A DNA stretch of 64,000 nt from CAYLQA01 sp964385695 (GCA_964385695.1 CAYLQA010000010.1:13579-77578), one strand, 5' to 3'; counted from the stretch's first letter, positions 7,783 to 16,963 are shown. Notes: a model not told the origin generated them from the sequence alone. Program-made: numbers and translations.

Positions 7783-10129
7783 CTTACTGCAGGTCAGAAA
7801 AAAACTGCTGCTGGTCATCATGCTCATTACCGGGGGTATTTTGCTCTTTGTGAACATGGTTATGTTTACATACGAGTTCATGACCTTTCGCCATATTCTT
7901 GTGAACAACCTCTCCGCCTTGACACAGGCCATTGCCGCAAACTCAAAATCCGCCCTCGCCTTTTCCGACGAGGAGGCTGCCACAGAAACCCTTTCCGCCT
8001 TTTCTGCGGAACCCAGTATACTCTGCGCCGCTATCCTGACTAAGGAACAGAAAGTCTTTGCAACCTATCAGCATGATCATGAGCCGATCTCCAACAGCTG
8101 CAGACCCTCTTCCACTCCGCTGAACAGGGCCACCTTCGGCAATGGTTTTGTTGACCTTAAAACCGAAGTACGACTGAAAGGTAAAATCATCGGTTATGTC
8201 TTTGCCCGGGCAACCCTAAAAGAGGAAACGACTTTACTCCTGCGTTACATCAAGGTTGCCCTCTTTGTAATGGGTGCGGCCTTTATCCTCGTTTTTCTGT
8301 TGACCGGCAAGCTGCAACGCATTTTCACAAAGCCCATCGAACGGCTCGCGGCAACTATCCACACCGTCTCCTCTTCCCGCGATTACTCCTTAAGGGCCGA
8401 GGTGGAAACCAGGGATGAAGTCGGCACCCTGGTTGCCGGGTTTAACGAGATGCTCGACCAGATTGAAGACCGCGACAAGGCCCTGCTCACAGCTCACGAC
8501 GGCCTGGAAAAAAAGGTAGAAGAACGGACCCGCGAGTACCTGCTTGCCAAAGACGCGGCCGAGGAAGCCAACCGGGCAAAATCGGAGTTTCTGGCCAACA
8601 TGAGCCATGAAATCCGCACCCCCATGAATGGTGTGATCGGCATGACCCAGCTAGCGCTCCAGACAGAGCTGACAGACGAGCAACGCGAATACCTGGAAAT
8701 AATCGATCAATCCTCAAGCCGACTGCTCTCGGTGATCAACGATATTCTTGATTTTTCCAAAATCGAGGCACAAAAGATTGAAATCAACAGCTCCAGCTTT
8801 AACATTTGGAAAACCGTTGAAGATACCATGCAGGAGTTTGCCGCCCGTGCCAATGAAAAGGGTATCGAACTCCTCTGTGCCATAGGGCCCAGTGTGCCGC
8901 AAACCGTCAAGGGCGATTCGGGCAGGCTGCACCAGGTTATCACCAACCTGGTGGGCAACAGCCTCAAGTTTACGAAACAAGGGCATATAGTCCTGCGGGT
9001 CAATGTCCTGGAAGAGCATGAAGATGAACTTGAGCTGCTTTTTTCTGTTATGGATACCGGAATCGGCATCCCCTCTGACCGGCAAGAAAAAATCTTTAAC
9101 GCCTTTGCCCAGGTCGACACCTCGCACTCCAGAAAATTTGAAGGCTCCGGCCTGGGCTTGACCATTTCCGCAAGGTTAGTGGAACTGATGCATGGCAAGA
9201 TCTGGCTGGAAAGCGAAGAGAACAAAGGCTCCTCCTTTTTCTTTACCGTGACCTGCGAAAAGCAACACGGTGATACATTGCCTGAAACCCTGGCGGCACC
9301 GGTTGAGGTATTAGAAGGCAAACGTGTTTTGGCGGTTGACGATAATGAGGTCAACCTGACCATCATTGAGCAGATGTTGCAAAACCTCGGCATGCAGGTG
9401 GAAAAGGAGCCCGATGGACCACGTGCGCTTTTAGCAATCGATAACGCTACCGAAAAAGAGAACCTGTTTGACATTGCCATTATTGATGTCAACATGCCCT
9501 ATATGGATGGGTTCACCCTGGTTGAAAAAATCCGCCAATACCCGACTTTGAAGAACCTGCCCATTATCCTGCTCTCTTCCGACCCGCAGGCAGAGGACAA
9601 CGAACGCTGCCGCAAGCTCAACGTCAACTGCTCGCTCTCCAAGCCATATCGCTCTACTGAGCTTGTAAAGGCTGTCACCGTAAGCCTGGGCCACGATGTA
9701 GTTGCCTCGCCTTCGACCGCCCCCATTGACGAATCGCAAAAACCTGATGAATTACCAGGCAGAAGCCTGCACATCCTTCTTGCCGAGGACAACCTCGTCA
9801 ATCAAAAGGTCGCCCAACGCATGCTGGAAAAATCCGGCCACAGCGTGGTCCTTGCCAATAACGGCAAAGAGGCTGTCTCACTCTATAACGATGAAACCTT
9901 CGACCTGATCCTGATGGATATTCAGATGCCGGAAATGGATGGTTTTGAGGCGACAACGGCTATACGGGCAATGGAAAAAGGAACGGATCACAAGTTGCCG
10001 ATTATTGCCCTTACCGCCCACGCAATAAAGGGCTATGAGGGAAAATGCCTGGAGGCGGGAATGGATGGCTACATCTCAAAACCGATTGATGCTCAAAAAC
10101 TCATGGAAACCCTGGCAGCCTTTACCTAA
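7769..10129 (+). CDS. hybrid histidine kinase with CHASE8-like sensor and two receiver domains
   Basis: The 786-residue inner-membrane kinase reads in order: helix at about 13-36; periplasmic region 40-150 with the CHASE8-like pattern ALTQAIAANSKSALAFSDEE; helix at 153-175; HAMP to about 230; coiled coil; HisKA with phospho-acceptor His280 in MSHEIRTPMNG; HATPase with DTGIGIP and GSGLGL; receiver 1 with Asp573 in DVNMPYMDG; receiver 2 with Asp717 in MDIQMPEMDG. It overlaps the YfiR-like gene by 14 bases. YfiN carries the same kind of sensor module on a GGDEF protein, so here the module seems to have been joined to a kinase. No HPt or output regulator lies beside it. A convergent gene overlaps its end by 4 bases. 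Confidence 0.92.
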   Translation: MGFFNLLQVRKKLLLVIMLITGGILLFVNMVMFTYEFMTFRHILVNNLSALTQAIAANSKSALAFSDEEAATETLSAFSAEPSILCAAILTKEQKVFATYQHDHEPISNSCRPSSTPLNRATFGNGFVDLKTEVRLKGKIIGYVFARATLKEETTLLLRYIKVALFVMGAAFILVFLLTGKLQRIFTKPIERLAATIHTVSSSRDYSLRAEVETRDEVGTLVAGFNEMLDQIEDRDKALLTAHDGLEKKVEERTREYLLAKDAAEEANRAKSEFLANMSHEIRTPMNGVIGMTQLALQTELTDEQREYLEIIDQSSSRLLSVINDILDFSKIEAQKIEINSSSFNIWKTVEDTMQEFAARANEKGIELLCAIGPSVPQTVKGDSGRLHQVITNLVGNSLKFTKQGHIVLRVNVLEEHEDELELLFSVMDTGIGIPSDRQEKIFNAFAQVDTSHSRKFEGSGLGLTISARLVELMHGKIWLESEENKGSSFFFTVTCEKQHGDTLPETLAAPVEVLEGKRVLAVDDNEVNLTIIEQMLQNLGMQVEKEPDGPRALLAIDNATEKENLFDIAIIDVNMPYMDGFTLVEKIRQYPTLKNLPIILLSSDPQAEDNERCRKLNVNCSLSKPYRSTELVKAVTVSLGHDVVASPSTAPIDESQKPDELPGRSLHILLAEDNLVNQKVAQRMLEKSGHSVVLANNGKEAVSLYNDETFDLILMDIQMPEMDGFEATTAIRAMEKGTDHKLPIIALTAHAIKGYEGKCLEAGMDGYISKPIDAQKLMETLAAFT

Positions 10130-10815
10130 GTGGAACCCTTGCCAGGATCTGCGCCAGCCCTTATCTCAGCAGTCTTCTTTATTTTTTGAATTTTGTGAAC
10201 CAAGGCAAGAACGTTTAATTCGGGCGCAATCTTGGCACAGAGACGAAAGGCTGCATGCAACAGGCAGAGGGTGGGCAAAACGCTCAACAAAAAGGTTGGG
10301 ATAAACCCCTGTGAAATCTCTTTTGCCAAAAAAAAGCTGACAACCCCGCTCATCCCCAAACACCAAACAAGACGCACTCCCCATGATCGCGCCTCATAAA
10401 ACAGGCGTCTGAGGGCACAAAGTTGACTGACAACGCCGACAGCCAAGAGGCCAAGCAAAGAATAGAGCGAGGTGAGCAGAGTCAGGTTTTTCAAATCGCG
10501 CGCAAATATTGACGACACACTCCTGGCAAATTGCCAGGATATCTCTCGAGAGTAAAACTCACCGGTTGGCGTGGAAAGGAAAAATTGCCACAAGTATTGA
10601 ACATAGCCGAGCAAAAACCAGTAAAAGCCCCAGGTACATAGAGCAAAGATCGCGAGCACAAAAATACGCTCAAAAACAACAACAAACCAGACTTGGATTT
10701 TCCGTTTTACCTGCCGCAGTTCCTCTTGCCGGTCTGGAAAATAATATTCCAGCCACTGCAAAACCACTTGGGGCAGATTCTTTTGCAAAACTTGGTTGAG
10801 GTCGTATTTGAGCAT
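10126..10815 (-). CDS. membrane protein of unknown function
   Basis: I do not recognise this 229-residue protein. It has a hydrophilic N-terminus (to about residue 42), hydrophobic segments at about 45-75, 112-138, 148-170 and 172-195, and a basic C-terminal tail (HKIQKIKKTAEIRAGADPG). It is convergent with and overlaps the end of the CHASE8 hybrid kinase by four bases, and the next gene on its strand starts far upstream, so it is probably transcribed on its own. Codon usage does not obviously differ from neighbours. No enzymatic motif or conserved cysteine pair is visible. The reading frame itself is credible because of length, membrane pattern and the lack of a competing gene. Confidence 0.65.
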   Translation of the reverse strand: MLKYDLNQVLQKNLPQVVLQWLEYYFPDRQEELRQVKRKIQVWFVVVFERIFVLAIFALCTWGFYWFLLGYVQYLWQFFLSTPTGEFYSREISWQFARSVSSIFARDLKNLTLLTSLYSLLGLLAVGVVSQLCALRRLFYEARSWGVRLVWCLGMSGVVSFFLAKEISQGFIPTFLLSVLPTLCLLHAAFRLCAKIAPELNVLALVHKIQKIKKTAEIRAGADPGKGST

Positions 10816-10880
10816 CTACGTTTCCAAAGGAGAGGTACGTTCACCGGATCATGTACATCCAGCGTATATGAAAAAATTTA

Positions 10881-12179
10881 TTAAAACCAGATGTTACAGA
10901 TTACCACCGAGGCGATGATGCCGGCGGCGTCCGCACAGAGGGCGGCGGGCAGGGCATGGCGCGTTCGCTTAATGCCCACGGCCCCGAAATAGACGGCCAA
11001 AACGTAGAAGGTGGTCTCGGTTGAGCCTTGCATGGTGGAGACCAAAAAGGAGAGAAAACTATCCGGGCCCTGGCTGACGATCTCGCTCATGATACCAAAG
11101 GCGCCGGAGCCGGAAAGGGGTCGCATCAGGGCCATGGCCAGGGCCTCGGCAGGCATGCCGACGGATTCGGTGAGGGGGGAGAAAAGGGCGATCAGAATAT
11201 CCATGGCCCCACTGGCCCGGAACATGCCGATGGCCACAAAAATTGCCACCATATAGGGGATGATACGCACCGCCGTATTAAATCCCTCTTTGGCGCCGTC
11301 GGTCAAGGTCTCATAGATCTTTACTCCCCGAAAATACCCAAAACAAAGCAAGCCACAGATCAAGACCGGTACCAGCCAGTTGGAGATGAGGCCAAAGGTC
11401 TCGGTGGAAAAGGTGATGGGGCCGGGGGCATTGATGAGCCGGTAGACTATCGCTCCGGCAAAGGCCACGAGTAAAAGCCAGATGAATATCCTGCCGCCCA
11501 GACCCGGAGGAATAAGCTCTTCCGCCTGACTCGCTGTTGCATCCTCATCGCTGGTTTTTTCATAATCGGATGGGGTTAAAACAGACTGATCTTTGCCTGC
11601 CAAAAGCTTGGCCATGAAGATGGCAACCATGGTTGAGCAGGCCGTGGCCACAATGGCCGGGATCAGTATCCCCGCAGGGCTTGCGGCATTGGCTGCGGCC
11701 CGCACCGTGATAACGCCCAGGGGCAAAAGGGTAACACTGGAGGTATTGATGGCCAGAAAGAGGCACATGGCATTGGTGGCCGTGCCCTTTTCCACGGCCA
11801 ATTTATCCAACTCCTGCATGGCCTTGATACCCATGGGGGTCGCGGCATTGCCTAATCCTAAGGCATTGGCGGCCATATTCATAATCATGGCACTCATGGC
11901 CGGGTGGTCGTGGGGCACATCGGGAAAGAGACGCACCATAATGGGGCGAACCCCCCGGGCAATGATGCGCATGAGTCCCCCGACCTCCGCCACCTTCATG
12001 ATCCCCAACCAAAGCGCCATGGGGCCGATCAGGCCGATGGCCAGGGTCACGGCACCCTTGGCCGAATCAAAGGAAGCCTTGGTCACCGCATCCATCTTGC
12101 CGGTATAGGCGGCAGTGACAGTGGCAATGGCCACCAGGCTCAGCCAGATGATATTGATAGCAGAGGATTTGGGTTGCAC
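10881..12179 (-). CDS. nucleoside-recognition (Gate) domain membrane protein, SpmA-SpmB fusion
   Basis: The 432-residue multi-spanning protein joins two Gate domains. The N-terminal half carries the SpmA pattern MNMAANALGLGNAATPMGIKAM (18 of these in a row are conserved in the family), and the C-terminal half resembles SpmB with LISNWLVPVLICGLL and PLSGSGAFGIM. In Firmicutes SpmA and SpmB are separate proteins named for spore core dehydration, but homologues and fusions are widespread in non-sporulating Gram-negatives, where the role is unknown; nucleoside or metabolite transport is a guess. The start is a GTG at 12177-12179, chosen because AAGGAG lies eight bases before it. A hydrophilic acidic linker (TSDEDATASQAEE) separates the halves near residue 215. 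Confidence 0.85.
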   Translation of the reverse strand: MQPKSSAINIIWLSLVAIATVTAAYTGKMDAVTKASFDSAKGAVTLAIGLIGPMALWLGIMKVAEVGGLMRIIARGVRPIMVRLFPDVPHDHPAMSAMIMNMAANALGLGNAATPMGIKAMQELDKLAVEKGTATNAMCLFLAINTSSVTLLPLGVITVRAAANAASPAGILIPAIVATACSTMVAIFMAKLLAGKDQSVLTPSDYEKTSDEDATASQAEELIPPGLGGRIFIWLLLVAFAGAIVYRLINAPGPITFSTETFGLISNWLVPVLICGLLCFGYFRGVKIYETLTDGAKEGFNTAVRIIPYMVAIFVAIGMFRASGAMDILIALFSPLTESVGMPAEALAMALMRPLSGSGAFGIMSEIVSQGPDSFLSFLVSTMQGSTETTFYVLAVYFGAVGIKRTRHALPAALCADAAGIIASVVICNIWF

Positions 12180-12281
12180 GTATGTTTCTCCTTTTCAGAC
12201 AGGGAAACAAATATAGGTATAAAAATCCAGGATTTATTGATCCGCCACTTCTCCTGTGGTAAAAAAGGAGCAGTGTGAAGA

Positions 12282-14357
12282 GTGAGCTGTCCAGAACAAC
12301 TCAAGCCTAAGCAGACCCGAGCAATGACTGCATCATCAGACAGCGGCCAAGCAGCAAGGCTGAAGCGCCAGGAACGCGCCTATGCCGAGCTTCTCAAATT
12401 TTCCCAGGTGCTGACCAGCACCGTGGATCTGCACGACCTGTACGCTACGGTGACCAAGCTGCCCAAAGACCTTTTGGGTTTTGACTTTTCCACCCTGATG
12501 CTTGTCACCCCGGACAGAAATGCCCTGGTGATCAAAGAGAGCATCGGCTTTCCAGAGAATATGATCGGCACCTTTGCCCTGCTCAAAGGACAAGGACTCT
12601 CCACCTATGTGGTTGTGGAAAAAACCCCTGCGGTTGTTTACGACTTTGCCACGGAACAACGCTTTGAGGTGCCGCCGGTTGTTTTTGCCAAGGATATCGC
12701 CTCTGCCCTGTGCGTGCCCATGATGATCGGCCAGGAGGTCTTCGGCGTGCTCATCGGCCACACCCACCTTAAACGCCAGTTTGACGATGATGAGATCCAG
12801 CTTTATCAGAGCTTTGCCAACCAAGCAGCAGTGGCGATCAAAAACGCCATGCACCTGCATTCGCTGCATGCCTCGGAAAAAAAGTTCCGCACCCTGTTTG
12901 ACAGCACCCATGACGCGATCATGATCTACGACCTTGACGGCAGGCTGATCGAGGTCAATGATGTGGCCTGCAAGCGTCTCGGTTACAGCAGGGAGGAACT
13001 TTTGGCCATGGAGCCGGGCGAATTCATCGCCTCCCGCTATGCGGCTAAACTTCCGCAACGCATCGCCAGGGTCAAGGAAAGGAACCAGAGCATTTTTGAA
13101 ACCGCCCATATCACCAAGGATGGACACTCCATACCCATTGAGTTGAGCTGCAGTTATATAGAGTATGGCGACAGTGAAGCAATCCTTGGCGTAGCCCGTG
13201 ATATCTCGGAACGAAAAAAAATGGAAGAGGAGCGCCTCAGGGCGCAAAAGCTTGAGTCGGTGGGTGTCCTGGCCGGCGGCATTGCCCACGACTTTAACAA
13301 CCTGCTCACCGGCATATTGGGCAACCTCTCACTGGCCCAACTCTATCTGCCCCCGGAAAGCAAGGTGAAGGAAAAACTGGCCGAAACGGAAAAAGCGGCC
13401 ATCAGGGCCCAGGGCCTTACCCAGCAACTTCTCACCTTTTCCAAGGGCGGCACGCCGGTCAAGGAAACCGCCTCCTTACTTGAAATTATCAAGGACTCCA
13501 CCGAGTTTGCCAGCCGGGGCTCCAAGTCTGCCTGCGAATATGACCTTGCCGAAGATCTCTGGCTGGTGGAGGCGGACAAGGGACAGATCAGCCAGGTCTT
13601 TCAAAACCTTGTTATCAACGCCTCCCATGCCATGCCCGAGGGCGGGACCATTTTCGTCTCGGCAAGCAATACCACTCTGAAGAAAAACGCCCTGCCGCCC
13701 CTTGCTGCTGGTGATTATGTGCAGGTTACGGTACAGGACCAGGGCTCGGGCATAGCCCGCGAGCATCTTGAAAAAATCTTCGACCCCTATTTTTCCACCA
13801 AGGAAAACGGCAGCGGCCTCGGTCTTGCCGTGGTCTACTCCATCATCAAGAACCACAACGGCCATATCACCCTGGAATCCGATCCAACCGAGGGTACTGT
13901 TTTCCAGATCTACCTCCCTGTTACGGACAAGAGCATTGCTCCGGAAGACAAAGCCCCACCGGTCCTGACCAAGGGAGAGGGCAAAATTCTACTCATGGAT
14001 GATGAGGATGTGGTGCGCAGGGTGGCGATTGAGATTTTAACAAGCCTTGGGTATGAAGCCCATACCGCTCACGACGGGGCAGAGGCTTTAAAATTATACC
14101 AGCAGGCATTTGATGATGGCTGCCCCTTTGACCTGGTAGTCATGGATCTCACCATCCCCGCCGGTATGGGCGGCAAGGAGACCGTTGCCAAGCTGCTGAA
14201 ACAGTATCCGAATGCCAAGGCCATAGTCGCCAGCGGCTATGCCAACGACCCGATCATGGCCAACTTCCAGGAGTACGGCTTCAAAGGAGTCGCCCCCAAA
14301 CCATTCTGCCTCAAGGACTTCAGCTCCCTCATCCATCGGGTGTTAAACGAAGAGTAA
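12282..14357 (+). CDS. cytosolic GAF-PAS hybrid histidine kinase with receiver
   Basis: The 691-residue protein has no membrane helix. Order of domains: coiled coil to about 40; GAF at 45-190; PAS at 200-315 (FDSTHDAIMIYDLDGRLIEV); HisKA with His336 in GGIAHDFNNLLTG; HATPase with DQGSGI and GSGLGLAVVYSI; receiver at about 570-690 with Asp622 in VVMDLTIPAGMGG. The HDFNN form of the H box is typical of PAS-linked kinases in Desulfobacterota. The start is a GTG with GGAG 11 bases upstream; an ATG at 12324 would remove 14 residues. It is divergent from the SpmA-SpmB gene with about 100 bases between. The stimulus is probably a small cytosolic ligand, not identifiable here. Confidence 0.9.
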   Translation: MSCPEQLKPKQTRAMTASSDSGQAARLKRQERAYAELLKFSQVLTSTVDLHDLYATVTKLPKDLLGFDFSTLMLVTPDRNALVIKESIGFPENMIGTFALLKGQGLSTYVVVEKTPAVVYDFATEQRFEVPPVVFAKDIASALCVPMMIGQEVFGVLIGHTHLKRQFDDDEIQLYQSFANQAAVAIKNAMHLHSLHASEKKFRTLFDSTHDAIMIYDLDGRLIEVNDVACKRLGYSREELLAMEPGEFIASRYAAKLPQRIARVKERNQSIFETAHITKDGHSIPIELSCSYIEYGDSEAILGVARDISERKKMEEERLRAQKLESVGVLAGGIAHDFNNLLTGILGNLSLAQLYLPPESKVKEKLAETEKAAIRAQGLTQQLLTFSKGGTPVKETASLLEIIKDSTEFASRGSKSACEYDLAEDLWLVEADKGQISQVFQNLVINASHAMPEGGTIFVSASNTTLKKNALPPLAAGDYVQVTVQDQGSGIAREHLEKIFDPYFSTKENGSGLGLAVVYSIIKNHNGHITLESDPTEGTVFQIYLPVTDKSIAPEDKAPPVLTKGEGKILLMDDEDVVRRVAIEILTSLGYEAHTAHDGAEALKLYQQAFDDGCPFDLVVMDLTIPAGMGGKETVAKLLKQYPNAKAIVASGYANDPIMANFQEYGFKGVAPKPFCLKDFSSLIHRVLNEE

Positions 14358-14395
14358 AAAATAACCCCCTCCACCATGAGGGCGGTAGAGGGGGT
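14352..14395 (-). terminator. rho-independent terminator of the peroxiredoxin gene
   Basis: A perfect 8-bp stem (ACCCCCTC at 14364-14371 with GAGGGGGT at 14388-14395), with three further inner pairs, is followed on the minus strand by TTATTTTTTAC. It lies 60 bases after the prx stop and just beyond the stop of the convergent kinase gene. Confidence 0.75.
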
Positions 14396-14455
14396 CAAGA
14401 GAAAGGAGGAGTGAAGATTTTTTAAGCTGCTCCTTCGTGCAGCGGGTCTGTCCTT

Positions 14456-15070
14456 TTAGTTCAAGGCGTCGTAAACATTACCCACCAGGTCCGGTCCGGG
14501 GGTCAGGGTTTTCTGGCCTTTGTCCCAACGGGCGGGACATGCCTCGTCCGGGTGCTCGGATACGTAAACGCTTGCCTTCACCTTGCGCAGAAGCTCCTGG
14601 GCGTTACGGCCGACATTATAAAAGTTCACCTCGCTGGCCACCAGGGTGCCGTCCGGGCTGATGACGAAGGTGCCTCTGAGGGCCAGGCCCGTACCATTAT
14701 CGTATACGCCGAACATCTTAGATACCGCACCGGTCGGATCCGCTGCCATCTGATACTTGGCGCTCTCCAGGAATTTTTCCTCGCGCTTCCAGGCAAGGTG
14801 GGTAAAGACCGTATCGGTGCTCACGGTGACCACCTCGGCACCCTCGGCCTGCAGGTTGGCATACTCGTCAGCCAGGTCGGCAAGCTCGGTTGAGCAGACA
14901 AAGGTAAAGTCGGCCGGGTAAAAGAAAAGCACGGTCCACTTTCCTGATTTTTTCAGATCATCCAAAGAGACCTTGCCGAAGCCATAATCGTTCGGGTTAT
15001 AGGTTTCCATCTCAAAACTGGGTACGTTCTGTCCTACCTGCACACATTCACAGCAACATTCGTTTGTCAT
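14456..15070 (-). CDS. 2-Cys peroxiredoxin (AhpC/Prx family)
   Basis: This thiol peroxidase of about 204 residues reduces hydrogen peroxide and organic peroxides. The peroxidatic cysteine is Cys59 in ADFTFVCSTE, and the resolving cysteine is Cys178 in DEACPARW, the arrangement of typical 2-Cys enzymes. The N-terminus holds an unusual cluster of four cysteines (TNECCCECVQVG), which might bind a metal or simply be a lineage trait. I start at 15070 because GGAGG sits eight bases before that ATG; an in-frame ATG at 15085 overlaps this ribosome site. A Fur/PerR-like box lies 85 bases upstream and a terminator follows. No AhpF-like reductase is adjacent, so the electron donor is unknown. Confidence 0.93.
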   Translation of the reverse strand: MTNECCCECVQVGQNVPSFEMETYNPNDYGFGKVSLDDLKKSGKWTVLFFYPADFTFVCSTELADLADEYANLQAEGAEVVTVSTDTVFTHLAWKREEKFLESAKYQMAADPTGAVSKMFGVYDNGTGLALRGTFVISPDGTLVASEVNFYNVGRNAQELLRKVKASVYVSEHPDEACPARWDKGQKTLTPGPDLVGNVYDALN

Positions 15071-15103
15071 GTCCCTCGCCTCCATAGGTGGTTTAAAAAA
15101 TTA

Positions 15104-15127
15104 GCGGTGTGACTTGATCACACGGCG
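15104..15127 (+). repeat. dispersed short palindromic element, copy 1
   Basis: The sequence GCGGTGTGA, CTTGA, TCACACGGCG forms an imperfect inverted repeat with a G-G mismatch at the third position of the stem. Copies 2 and 3 are at 17984-18007 and 60805-60826. This copy lies between prx and aroK, 34 bases upstream of the prx start. Confidence 0.75.
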
Positions 15128-15154
15128 TTTAATAAGGTTTAATTTGTTCGTTTC

Positions 15155-15173
15155 GATAATAGTTATCATTTTC
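15155..15173. promoter_or_regulatory. Fur/PerR-type operator
   Basis: The 19 bases GATAATAGTTATCATTTTC match 15 of 19 positions of the classical Fur box GATAATGATAATCATTATC, with perfect GATAA/TTATC half sites. It sits in the divergent region between the peroxiredoxin gene and aroK. A peroxide-sensing PerR regulating prx is the most sensible reading; no regulator gene is in the window. Confidence 0.5.
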
Positions 15174-15269
15174 AGAAAAAGAAATCAAACCTTATTTGTC
15201 CTGCTTTTAAAAAAAATTACTTTTTTCTTTTATTCGGGGCAGATATGTGCAATAGACAGGTATGGAATA

Positions 15270-15878
15270 ATGGCCTATAAGCCTGGAGATACTGTGGAAG
15301 AGCTGAAAACAAAAATTATTTTAGCAGGCTATCGGGCCACCGGAAAAAGTTCCGTGGGTATTTTGCTTGCCAAAGAGCTGGGCCTCAACTTCATCGACAT
15401 GGATGAAGAGATTGAGAGACGCGCCGGAGAACCCATCAAAGAGATGGTCGCGGAAAAGGGCTGGGACAGCTTTCGCTCCATGGAGCGCGACCTGCTGTAT
15501 GAGCTTGTCTGCCAAAAGGACCTGGTTATCTCCACAGGCGGCGGGGCCATTCTCCATGAGAAAATCTGGGAGCAGATGCAACACAGCGGGGTGGTTGTCT
15601 GGCTTACTGCTGAGCTTGATGTGATCTGCGAGCGCTTGAGCGCAGATAAAAAGAGCGACGGGCAGCGTCCATCTCTTACCGGCCAGGATATCCTGGTGGA
15701 GGTAGCCTCGATTTTGGCCGAGCGTGAGCCACTCTACAAAAAAGGCTCACACCTTACTGTTGATACCGGCAAGAAGGATGTTGACGAGATTGTGGCCGAG
15801 ATTAAGCGGGCCCTTAATAGCCCTGAATTTATGAAAAAAGTGGAGGCCTCCATCCCGGAGCCCCCTGTCTACTGTTAG
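15270..15878 (+). CDS. aroK: shikimate kinase
   Basis: This enzyme phosphorylates shikimate at the 3-hydroxyl in the chorismate pathway. The P-loop is GYRATGKSSVG (about residues 20-30), followed by the shikimate-binding FIDMDEEIERRAG and the STGGGAIL loop of the family. I chose the ATG at 15270 (202 residues) because the first conserved strand begins 15 residues later; the open frame extends upstream to 15114 but that part is AT-rich, contains the regulatory box, and gives an unlikely hydrophobic leader. aroC follows after 10 bases, so the two aromatic-pathway genes form an operon, perhaps with the potassium channel gene. Confidence 0.92.
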   Translation: MAYKPGDTVEELKTKIILAGYRATGKSSVGILLAKELGLNFIDMDEEIERRAGEPIKEMVAEKGWDSFRSMERDLLYELVCQKDLVISTGGGAILHEKIWEQMQHSGVVVWLTAELDVICERLSADKKSDGQRPSLTGQDILVEVASILAEREPLYKKGSHLTVDTGKKDVDEIVAEIKRALNSPEFMKKVEASIPEPPVYC

Positions 15879-15888
15879 GTCTTATATT

Positions 15889-16944
15889 ATGGCTGGAAGC
15901 ATCTTTGGCACCCTGTTCAGGGTTTCTACCTGGGGCGAATCACACGGCACCGCAGTCGGCGCAACCGTTGACGGTTGCCCTCCGGGAATTGAACTGACCC
16001 CCGCGCTTATTCAACAGGATATGGACCGGCGCAGACCGGGCAAGGGAGGCCCAGCCGCCAGCCCGCGTAAGGAGCCGGACAAGGTGGAGATCCTCTCCGG
16101 GACCTTTGAGGGAAAAACCACCGGCACCCCGATCTCGCTGGCTATCTTTAATAAGGATGCCCACAGTAAATCCTATGATCATTTAAAAGAGATCTTCCGT
16201 CCCGGCCACGGTGACATTACCTATCTGAAAAAGTACGGCCTGCGCGACCATCGCGGCGGCGGCCGGGCCTCGGCCCGGGAAACCGCAGGCCGGGTGGCGG
16301 CAGGTGCGGTGGCCAAACAGCTCCTGGCCCTGCATGGCATCACGGTTACGGCTTATACCGTGGCCATGGGCAAGGTTGAGGCCAAAGCACGCGATCTTGC
16401 CGAGATCAACAACAACCCCCTCTTTTGCCCGGATAAAAAGGCGGCCGAAGCAATGGTGGCCCATGTTGACGAGGTGCGCAAACAGGCGGACACCTTAGGC
16501 GGGGTGGTTGAGATCCTGGTCCAAGGCTGCCCTGCAGGTTTGGGCGAGCCGGTCTTTGAGAAACTGGACGGTGCCCTGGCCGGTGCCTTGATGAGCATCG
16601 GCGCGGTCAAGGGAGTGGAGATCGGCGCAGGCTTTGAGGCCGCCCGCATGACAGGCTCCGAGAACAACGACCCCATCACCCCGGATGGCTTTGCCAGCAA
16701 CAATGCGGGAGGAATCCTGGCCGGTATCTCCAGTGGGGCGGATATTGTCGCCCGGGTGGCAGTCAAGCCCATCCCCTCCATCGCCAAGGAGCAGCAGACC
16801 ATCAACCTGGAAGGTGAACCCACCACCATCAAGATCGGCGGCAGGCACGATATATCCGCCATCCCCCGGATTATCCCGGTGTGCGAGGCCATGGCCGCCC
16901 TGACCCTGGCCGACCATCTCCTTCGGCAAAAGGCCATCGACTAG
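15889..16944 (+). CDS. aroC: chorismate synthase
   Basis: The 351-residue FMN-dependent enzyme converts 5-enolpyruvylshikimate 3-phosphate to chorismate. Clear family marks are FRVSTWGESHGTAVG at the N-terminus, RRPGKGG with the following serine, LRDHRGGGRASARETAGRVA near residue 125, and the C-terminal GRHDISAIPRIIPVCEAM. Length is as expected. It lies ten bases after aroK and 19 bases before the ion-channel gene, all in the same direction. Confidence 0.97.
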   Translation: MAGSIFGTLFRVSTWGESHGTAVGATVDGCPPGIELTPALIQQDMDRRRPGKGGPAASPRKEPDKVEILSGTFEGKTTGTPISLAIFNKDAHSKSYDHLKEIFRPGHGDITYLKKYGLRDHRGGGRASARETAGRVAAGAVAKQLLALHGITVTAYTVAMGKVEAKARDLAEINNNPLFCPDKKAAEAMVAHVDEVRKQADTLGGVVEILVQGCPAGLGEPVFEKLDGALAGALMSIGAVKGVEIGAGFEAARMTGSENNDPITPDGFASNNAGGILAGISSGADIVARVAVKPIPSIAKEQQTINLEGEPTTIKIGGRHDISAIPRIIPVCEAMAALTLADHLLRQKAID

Positions 16945-16963
16945 AAGGGGGCAGGTTGCTGCC

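Noticed and set aside
15104..15127. CRP/FNR operator (TGTGA...TCACA)
   Set aside because: The half sites are 5 or 4 bases apart rather than 6, one copy has GCACA, and two of three copies lie directly after stop codons; a repeat element fits better.
15114..15269. An upstream extension of the shikimate kinase frame (52 extra residues)
   Set aside because: It covers the dispersed palindrome and the Fur-like box, is AT-rich, and gives a hydrophobic leader that shikimate kinases lack; the family homology starts after ATG 15270.
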